From: Paraglaciecola sp. MB-3u-78 | GTDB lineage: Bacteria > Pseudomonadota > Gammaproteobacteria > Enterobacterales > Alteromonadaceae | Assembly: GCF_002835935.1 (NCBI RefSeq) | Contig: NZ_PJCF01000006.1 | Coordinates: forward strand, 744,001-808,000 | Reading direction: 5' to 3' | Length of the DNA stretch: 64,000 nucleotides | Notes under the pieces: model-generated | Database searches by the model: none | Told to the model about the DNA's origin: nothing | The model's input: the letters and a program-made list of their open reading frames with translations, nothing else | Shown: piece after piece, positions 58,486 to 64,000 of the stretch | Numbering within the stretch: the first letter of the stretch is position 1 | Layout: the number at the start of each line of letters is the position of its first letter | Made by a program: the position numbers and the translations under genes

Positions 58486-58764
58486 ATGGGCAAGCAAGTC
58501 ACGCAATCGGATATGCCAGAAACGAACGTAATCCTTGATTCGGTAAACCTTGGCAAACTTATCAAGGCCAAACGTACTGCTATGAAAATGAAATTAGCGG
58601 ATTGCGCATCCTTATGTAATGTGGGTATCAATACCCTATCGCGCATTGAAAATGGTAATCCCAACAGCACACTAGGTGCTACCTTTTCTATCCTCAAAGG
58701 ATTAGGTATTAAGCTGTCATATTTGGGAACTTCAGTGGACTCGTCAGACGATGATTGGGTATAA
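58486..58764 (+). CDS. HipB-like HTH antitoxin/regulator
   Basis: 92 residues. The Xre-type HTH is LGKLIKAKRTAMKMKLADCA then LCNVGINTLSRIENGNPNST with GATFSILKGLGI. An acidic tail DSSDDDWV ends the protein. It precedes the HipA-like kinase gene with two bases between stop and start, the standard order for hipBA. It presumably binds the palindromes upstream and neutralises the kinase. Confidence 0.85.
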   Translation: MGKQVTQSDMPETNVILDSVNLGKLIKAKRTAMKMKLADCASLCNVGINTLSRIENGNPNSTLGATFSILKGLGIKLSYLGTSVDSSDDDWV

Positions 58765-58766
58765 GT

Positions 58767-60083
58767 ATGGCGTATTCTCTGGGTATATTTTTGCGAGAAA
58801 GACAGGTGGGCATACTGACTCAAGATGAAACCAGTGGCCAACTGCAGATCACTTATCTTGATGAGTGGCAACGGGATGGTTACGCCATATCTACAGGGCT
58901 GCCACTTGATAATCAACATACCTTAACCGCCGCCTACAATTATTTAGATAACCTACTTCCAGAGGGAGATGCAAGGCATTTGCTTGCAATGGATTTAGGT
59001 GTATCTGAAAAACAGGTCTATCCGCAGATAAGAGCGCTAGGCGAAGATTTGTCTGGGGCTTTTTCGTTTACGGATATTGCGCCAGATCCTAATGCTCCTG
59101 CCAGTTTCAGATTATTAGGCGAAGCAGAGCTCGCAGAGAGGCTTAGCAACAAAGAAGATTTTGGCCTGCTACATTGGGATGATAAACCTAGGCTTAGTGT
59201 GGCGGGTGTGCAAGACAAACTTAATGTATTTGTCACCGCGCAAGGGGAAATTGGTTTTGGTGATGGGGCCTATTGCTCAACGCACATTCTAAAGTTCGAA
59301 AAACCTAAATGTGAACATCTAGTGCTGAATGAATACATTTGTATGCAATTATCATCAGCAGTAGGACTGCCAACAGCAAAGGTTGAATTCAAACGCTTCG
59401 GCTCTCACCCTGCTTTATTGGTTTCTCGCTTTGACAGAAGACTAGACGTTGCCTCAAACCGTGTATTCAGGCGGCATGTCATTGATGGCTGCCAAGCTCT
59501 GAACTTATCACGGGATTACAAGTACGAGAGAAACTTGGGAGACGGACGAGATGTTTTGCATATACGGGATGGGGTTAGTTTGCCGCGATTGTTTGCGCTT
59601 TGTGAACAGACTTCATCACCGGTCAAATCGATGCAATGGCTCATCAACTGGCAGTTATTCAATTTAATGATCAGCAACTACGACAGTCATGGTAAAAACG
59701 TATCATTTTATATGTCTAAAGATAACTTAGCGTTTACGCCCACTTATGACCTCGTTAATGTGTCTATGTTTGAGCAATTTAAACATGTGCTTGCTATGGG
59801 CATGGGGGATGAGTTTATGCCAAAAGACATTCATGCTTACCAAATGGCCGACTTTGCAGAAACATGTAATCTAGACAGAAAATTAGTATCTCGAATGCTG
59901 GTGGAGCTTGCCAATAAAGTATTGCTGGCATTGGATGAAAGATACTTTTTAAGCGAACTATTAGCGCAACACACTCTATCCGTTGCAGAGCATGCATATA
60001 TTGATGTTTTACTCGACAACATCAAAACTAGGACGGTTTACCTTAAAAGCCAAGCTGAATATATCCAAACAATGGAGCTTTAA
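58767..60083 (+). CDS. HipA-family Ser/Thr kinase toxin
   Basis: 438 residues from the ATG at 58767. The N-terminal subdomain (LGIFLRERQVGILTQDETSG, GYAISTGLPL) is followed by the phosphate loop LSVAGVQDKLNVFV, the ATP Lys in HILKFEKP, the LVLNEYICMQLSSAVGLP helix, catalytic Asp and Asn in NYDSHGKNVSFYM and the metal-binding Asp in TPTYDLVNV. All key kinase residues are present. HipA kinases phosphorylate tRNA synthetases or other translation factors and cause growth arrest. A second, dead hipBA pair lies at 19.5-19.9 kb. Confidence 0.9.
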   Translation: MAYSLGIFLRERQVGILTQDETSGQLQITYLDEWQRDGYAISTGLPLDNQHTLTAAYNYLDNLLPEGDARHLLAMDLGVSEKQVYPQIRALGEDLSGAFSFTDIAPDPNAPASFRLLGEAELAERLSNKEDFGLLHWDDKPRLSVAGVQDKLNVFVTAQGEIGFGDGAYCSTHILKFEKPKCEHLVLNEYICMQLSSAVGLPTAKVEFKRFGSHPALLVSRFDRRLDVASNRVFRRHVIDGCQALNLSRDYKYERNLGDGRDVLHIRDGVSLPRLFALCEQTSSPVKSMQWLINWQLFNLMISNYDSHGKNVSFYMSKDNLAFTPTYDLVNVSMFEQFKHVLAMGMGDEFMPKDIHAYQMADFAETCNLDRKLVSRMLVELANKVLLALDERYFLSELLAQHTLSVAEHAYIDVLLDNIKTRTVYLKSQAEYIQTMEL

Positions 60084-60280
60084 GGAAAAGTGCTCTGGTG
60101 AACTGCGGGTTCAGATTCATTGAAAGCCCTGTAATGACCTGCGTGGTCAGGTTCTTTGAAATATAATCGATTAGATTAGAACCGTTGATTTCTTAGTCGG
60201 CAAAGCCGATGCTTTTAACAGAAAAATTAACAAAACACGCATGTTAATTTTTATTCAAATTTAACAAATTACAATGAGCG

Positions 60281-60919
60281 TCAAGGTAAATCCCGGTATA
60301 CCAATAATTGATGTTGTTCTAATAGCTGGTCAATTTGTTGATGTTGCTGTTGCGTAACTATTGCAGGCCTAGCATAAAGGCAATTATGGCGGTCATTTAT
60401 CCAACCATGTTCCCAGAAATGCGTGTTTTGGATAAACTCTGAAGCAAAATTGGCGATACCCATGTCAAAACACCCGACTAAACAAGTATCTATATAGGTT
60501 TGATAGATGGGATATTGGCTATTGGATTGTATTTTATTCAGATTGGCACATATAAATATTTTACAGGTGCCTGGATTAGCTCGAATATTGGTAAGTTCAG
60601 CCTGCGCTAACTCAGACTCTTGGGCGGCCTCTATGCAGCTAGGGTCAACCTCAACAAATTGATAGTCTTGCTCCCGGTCGCGAAGTTCAGGTGATATTTG
60701 TTCAATGCGCAATAACACTGCGTTCAAGCTAGCCGTTTCAACTTGCGACACGCCTAAAGCTGTCTGCAAGTGTGCCATACCTCTTGCTAACCACTCTCGC
60801 TGCCAACCATTTACAGTAATTGGCATATTGGGGCAAAAAATATTTGAATGACGTGAGCGACTATCATGACTCAGCAAACTGCCATAGCCAACAAGGTAAT
60901 GTTTATGGCTAGTTGACAT
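60281..60919 (-). CDS. Gamma-glutamylcyclotransferase-like protein
   Basis: 212 residues from ATG 60919. The N-terminal HYLVGYGSLLSHDSR is the substrate loop (YGSLL) of the GGCT/AIG2 fold. LNAVLLRIEQ follows as a typical later strand. DREQDYQFVEVDPS contains the Glu expected to act as base. The C-terminal 90 residues are less typical. It likely releases 5-oxoproline from a gamma-glutamyl compound, but substrate is not known. It overlaps the end of the preceding gene by 11 bp. Confidence 0.72.
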   Translation of the reverse strand: MSTSHKHYLVGYGSLLSHDSRSRHSNIFCPNMPITVNGWQREWLARGMAHLQTALGVSQVETASLNAVLLRIEQISPELRDREQDYQFVEVDPSCIEAAQESELAQAELTNIRANPGTCKIFICANLNKIQSNSQYPIYQTYIDTCLVGCFDMGIANFASEFIQNTHFWEHGWINDRHNCLYARPAIVTQQQHQQIDQLLEQHQLLVYRDLP

Positions 60920-61349
60920 ACAGTTCTCCAATCACTAAAAAAACTAAAACCACATGGGGATAAGCTACCGTTGGTTTAAGTGATTGTTGGATATATTCCC
61001 TAACCAGTCCAATGGCGCGGGGCCTAGACTGGGTCCATGCAAGATTAAATTGCATACCCATTTGTAATAAATGTTCTGGAAGGTGGTGTGGGTTGTCTTG
61101 AATCGCTTGTTCGACGACCTCAAGGCGTTTGCCTATTCTATTCTGAAAGGTTTTCCAAATACCGTCTTGTAGCCACAAGATAGCAGCCACTAACAATGGC
61201 CATGCACCTGCATCTAAAGCAAAAACCAGCATACAGCAGAGTAAGATGCTAAAGAGCTTGATAGCCAAAGAACACTTTTCATAACTGTCGAATTGGTTTT
61301 GTAAGGTGATCCACTCACTTTGTAACATGGGTAGTTGTTTATCAGACAT
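60909..61349 (-). CDS. Small membrane protein, unknown function
   Basis: 146 residues. A soluble N-terminal helix (SEWITLQNQFDSYEKCSLAI) precedes two adjacent membrane segments (FSILLCCMLVFALDAGAWPL, LVAAILWLQD), and there is one more hydrophobic segment at the C-terminus (HVVLVFLVIGELYVN). The middle has a basic, helical region (KTFQNRIGKRLEVVEQAIQD). I do not recognise the family. Overlap with the gene downstream implies a shared transcript. Confidence 0.65.
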   Translation of the reverse strand: MSDKQLPMLQSEWITLQNQFDSYEKCSLAIKLFSILLCCMLVFALDAGAWPLLVAAILWLQDGIWKTFQNRIGKRLEVVEQAIQDNPHHLPEHLLQMGMQFNLAWTQSRPRAIGLVREYIQQSLKPTVAYPHVVLVFLVIGELYVN

Positions 61350-61490
61350 GGGTTATTGATTGGCCTTAAATTGATGATTTTTATTGATTCAGCATTAGGT
61401 TTTGCCAAGGTTATGGATCATAAACCATTCATATCCTTGCTTGACTCTTTACTTGTAACACATACAGTGTGTGGAGCAAAAATGTTCAAC

Positions 61491-62465
61491 CTATGCTCGA
61501 CTATTTTCAAACGCGATGACGTGGTTAATTTCAGAACAGCTTAATGCAAGCATTAAAAGCCTATCGACGCCTAGCGCCACACCTGAACATGCTGGCAGGC
61601 CAAAATGTAGCGCCGCGATAAAGTTTTTATCAATGGGGATCATATCCAGTCCCAAATTCTGACGTTTAGTATTATCTTGTTCAAAGCGTCTTAGTTGCTC
61701 TGGCCCGTCGGTTAGCTCATGAAAACCATTTGCCAATTCCATGCCTTTAAAATACAACTCGAACCGTTCAGCTACCAAGGGGTCAGTGGGACTTATTTTC
61801 GCTAAAGCCGCTTGGCTAGCGGGAAAGTCCATTACAAAACAGGGGCGGTCTTGCCCAATTTGAGGCTCTACATGCTGGCTAAACAACAACATAAGCAAAG
61901 TATCTTTATTGTTTTCACTGGCGGTAAGTTCATCATAGCCATAGTGGTTAGCCAGGGTTTTGATATCAGACAGACTCGCTGTTAATGGGCAGCAACCCAA
62001 GTGTAGTTTGAAGATATCTTGATAGGTAACACGTTCAGCGATATCACAGCCTAAAACCATTTGCATAAGTTCATCAATTTCGGTCATTAATTGCAGATGA
62101 GTAAAGCCCGGCCTATACCACTCAAGCAGGGTAAATTCAGGGTTATGAAAACGCCCAGCTTCTTCGTTTCTAAAAGACTTACAGATTTGATAAATCGCGC
62201 CACTACCCGCGCATAAGAGCCTTTTCATGGCAAATTCTGGTGAGGTTTGTAAATACAAGGTACTCGCCTGCGGCGAAAAGGGATGCTTAAATTGAGTCGA
62301 AAAAGAATGCAAATGTTCATCTGTAACGGTCGCGTGACTTAATACGGGGGTGTCTACTTCAAGCACATCACGCTCTGCAAAAAATTGTCTGATTTTTTGG
62401 AGAACTATGGCCCGTTGCTTTAATACTTCAATTGAAGCAGTGGGGCGCCAGTTTTCTGTTCCCAT
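61491..62465 (-). CDS. epmA: EF-P lysine lysyltransferase EpmA (GenX/PoxA)
   Basis: 324 residues, the length of a lysyl-tRNA-synthetase catalytic domain without the anticodon-binding part. Class II motifs are [20 protein letters not shown], then [19 protein letters not shown] (motif 2), [11 protein letters not shown] and [12 protein letters not shown] (motif 3). It attaches beta-lysine to the EF-P lysine. It follows efp downstream on the same strand, beyond a terminator. Confidence 0.95.
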   Translation of the reverse strand: MGTENWRPTASIEVLKQRAIVLQKIRQFFAERDVLEVDTPVLSHATVTDEHLHSFSTQFKHPFSPQASTLYLQTSPEFAMKRLLCAGSGAIYQICKSFRNEEAGRFHNPEFTLLEWYRPGFTHLQLMTEIDELMQMVLGCDIAERVTYQDIFKLHLGCCPLTASLSDIKTLANHYGYDELTASENNKDTLLMLLFSQHVEPQIGQDRPCFVMDFPASQAALAKISPTDPLVAERFELYFKGMELANGFHELTDGPEQLRRFEQDNTKRQNLGLDMIPIDKNFIAALHFGLPACSGVALGVDRLLMLALSCSEINHVIAFENSRA

Positions 62466-62486
62466 GGTTTTCCCATTTAAAATAAT

Positions 62487-62511
62487 AAAAAGCCCACTAA
62501 CGTGGGCTTTT
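62487..62511 (-). terminator. Terminator between efp and epmA
   Basis: AAAAGCCCAC, TAAC loop or close to it, GTGGGCTTTT: a ten-base stem with flanking A and T runs, 18 bp past the efp stop. Confidence 0.85.
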
Positions 62512-62528
62512 GAATTTTGCTCGATAAA

Positions 62529-63098
62529 TTATTTTTGTGCTCTAGACACATACTCACCGTTACGTGTATCCACTCGAACGACTTCGCCTGTTTGCACAAA
62601 TAATGGCACTCTTACAACGGCACCAGAGGATAAAGTGGCTGGTTTGCCACCGGTACCTGCAGTATCGCCTTTAAGGCCGGGATCAGTTTCAGTAATTTCT
62701 AGTTCAACAAAATTAGCCGGTTGCACCACAATCGGGGCCCCGTTCCAAAGCGTAATTGTGCACGTATCGTTTTCTACTAACCACTTAACATTTTCACCGA
62801 CTGCTTTTTCATCTGCGGCAATTTGTTCAAATGTATCATTATTCATAAAGTGCCAGAATTCACCATCTGTGTACAAATAGGCTAGCTCAGTGTCCAATAC
62901 ATCTGCACCTTCTACCGAATCACCTGATTTGAAGGTTTTCTCAATTACTTTACCTGAGATAAGCTTACGAATTTTAACCCGACTAAAGGCTTGACCCTTT
63001 CCCGGTTTAACAAATTCATTTTCAAGAATGTTGCAAGGTTCGCCGTCGAGCATTATCTTTAGGCCCGATTTAAACTCATTTGTGCTGAAATTCGCCAT
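62529..63098 (-). CDS. efp: Elongation factor P
   Basis: 189 residues from ATG 63098. The domain I loop has the modified Lys in [20 protein letters not shown] (the first K of KPGKG). Domains II and III follow ([40 protein letters not shown]). EF-P rescues ribosomes stalled on polyproline. The frame is open for 89 further codons upstream, but that is not EF-P sequence. Confidence 0.96.
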   Translation of the reverse strand: MANFSTNEFKSGLKIMLDGEPCNILENEFVKPGKGQAFSRVKIRKLISGKVIEKTFKSGDSVEGADVLDTELAYLYTDGEFWHFMNNDTFEQIAADEKAVGENVKWLVENDTCTITLWNGAPIVVQPANFVELEITETDPGLKGDTAGTGGKPATLSSGAVVRVPLFVQTGEVVRVDTRNGEYVSRAQK

Positions 63099-63135
63099 GT
63101 GTCCCCGTAATATAACTATGCTGAGTCTATAATTG

Positions 63136-64000
63136 TTGCAAATAATACCTAAAAAACTGATGACTGTGGAGAGTAACTGGCAAAAAGAAATGGCAATGTC
63201 TTTTACTGACCCTGTTTTGTTGCTCAAATATTTGGAATTACCCGAAGAAAACTTCGTAGCTGACATCAAAGCGCGGCAACTTTTCCCGATGCGCATACCA
63301 CGCCCTTTTGCTGCTAAAATGAAAAAAGGCGATCCACTCGATCCACTGTTTATGCAGGTATTCACTAGTCGTAACGAATTTGATTCAGCGCCAGGTTATT
63401 CCACCGATCCGTTACAAGAGCAAAACAATCAACAGCCCGGTATTTTACATAAGTATCAAAATCGTCTGCTGCTGCTGGTAAGGGGCGGTTGTGCGGTAAA
63501 TTGTCGTTATTGTTTTAGAAGGCATTTTCCCTACAGTGACAATTATCTAAATAAACAACAGTGGAAACAAGCGTTAGATTATATTGCAGCCAATCCACAA
63601 CTCGACGAAGTCATTTATTCCGGTGGCGATCCGCTGATGGCTAAGGATGAATTTTTAGCATGGTTAACCACCCAGATTGAGGCAATTCCACATATCAAAC
63701 GATTGCGTATTCACACGCGTTTGCCTGTGGTGATCCCTTCTAGAATAACAACGGAGTTAATAACATGGTTCACTCAGTCTCGGTTAAAACCTGTAATGGT
63801 GCTGCACGTCAATCATGCTAATGAAATCGACAAGGGGCTGGCAGAGTCGATGAAAAAGTTAAAACAAGCAGGGGTAACATTACTTAATCAGGCGGTGTTG
63901 CTCAAAGGTATAAACGATACTGCAGACCAACAAATTGCATTAAATGAAGGTTTGTTCGAGATAGGTGTGATGCCTTACTACCTACATGTGTTAGATAAGG
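63136..64000 (+). CDS. epmB: EF-P beta-lysylation protein EpmB (lysine 2,3-aminomutase-like), partial
   Basis: The reading frame runs off the window. The radical SAM cluster motif is [18 protein letters not shown]. Other family blocks are [47 protein letters not shown] and [12 protein letters not shown] at the edge. It makes the (R)-beta-lysine for EF-P. I chose the TTG at 63136 because it puts the conserved Trp (ESNWQKE) at residue 15 as in E. coli EpmB, but the ATG at 63160 is an alternative. It is divergent from efp with 37 bp between; TATAAT at 63128-63133 may be a -10 box. Confidence 0.92.
   Translation, partial: MQIIPKKLMTVESNWQKEMAMSFTDPVLLLKYLELPEENFVADIKARQLFPMRIPRPFAAKMKKGDPLDPLFMQVFTSRNEFDSAPGYSTDPLQEQNNQQPGILHKYQNRLLLLVRGGCAVNCRYCFRRHFPYSDNYLNKQQWKQALDYIAANPQLDEVIYSGGDPLMAKDEFLAWLTTQIEAIPHIKRLRIHTRLPVVIPSRITTELITWFTQSRLKPVMVLHVNHANEIDKGLAESMKKLKQAGVTLLNQAVLLKGINDTADQQIALNEGLFEIGVMPYYLHVLDK

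Noticed and set aside
1-64000. CRISPR arrays, tRNA or rRNA genes, prophage modules
   Set aside because: No regularly spaced repeats with unique spacers, no cloverleaf-like or rRNA-like stretches and no phage structural genes were seen while reading; short tRNAs could still be missed by eye.

Overview
The window reads as a chromosomal segment of a marine gammaproteobacterium of the Alteromonadaceae (Paraglaciecola/Glaciecola/Alteromonas type). This is inferred from a complete six-subunit Na+-translocating NADH:quinone reductase operon with nqrM and apbE, three long TonB-dependent receptors, a TakP-type TRAP transporter, FabV, the EpmA/EF-P/EpmB set, RlmG and AT-leaning DNA. No rRNA, tRNA or CRISPR array was seen.

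Layout. 1-5.7 kb: partial GNAT acetyltransferase, secreted metallo-beta-lactamase-fold hydrolase, NhaC-type antiporter, DUF1653 protein, MFS transporter and DNA polymerase IV. An intact IS1595-family element (5697-6736) lies directly upstream of dinB, and its 8-bp target duplication is the core of what looks like the dinB LexA box. 6.7-8.3 kb: gene-poor, with a decayed REP-associated transposase end and hairpin repeats. 8.3-14 kb: an unpartnered HI0074-family HEPN protein, a HI0933-family flavoprotein and a three-gene acyl-CoA dehydrogenase operon. 14.5-18.7 kb: a TonB-dependent receptor split by an intact IS3-family element; removing the element and one AAG duplication restores the frame. 18.7-21 kb: gene graveyard with a large inverted repeat, a decayed hipBA pair and a truncated NYN-LOTUS gene.

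21-29 kb: PAS sensor kinase with FixJ/NarL-type regulator, ZIP transporter, PPK2 kinase and an hflK/hflC pair. 29-35 kb: small ORFs, a C26 glutamine-amidotransferase-like hydrolase overlapping an amidoligase, and a patatin-like phospholipase gene split by an IS21-family element. 35-37 kb: a small conserved helical protein and a decayed IS630-type transposase. 37-44.3 kb: nqrM, apbE and nqrFEDCBA on the minus strand (transcribed A to F). 44.7-49 kb: fabV and a DctPQM TRAP transporter. 49-57 kb: two intact TonB-dependent receptors around bolA, alkB, rlmG and a periplasmic cyclophilin. 57.3-58.4 kb: nested hairpins and direct repeats without genes. 58.4-60 kb: a hipBA-like module preceded by two clear operator-like palindromes and a weaker third. 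60-64 kb: a gamma-glutamylcyclotransferase-like protein, a small membrane protein, epmA, efp and the start of epmB.

Functional themes are sodium bioenergetics, uptake through outer-membrane receptors and TRAP, acyl-CoA oxidation, translation-factor modification, and strong IS activity: three apparently intact IS elements of different families each sit in a recognisable host locus (dinB promoter, receptor, phospholipase).
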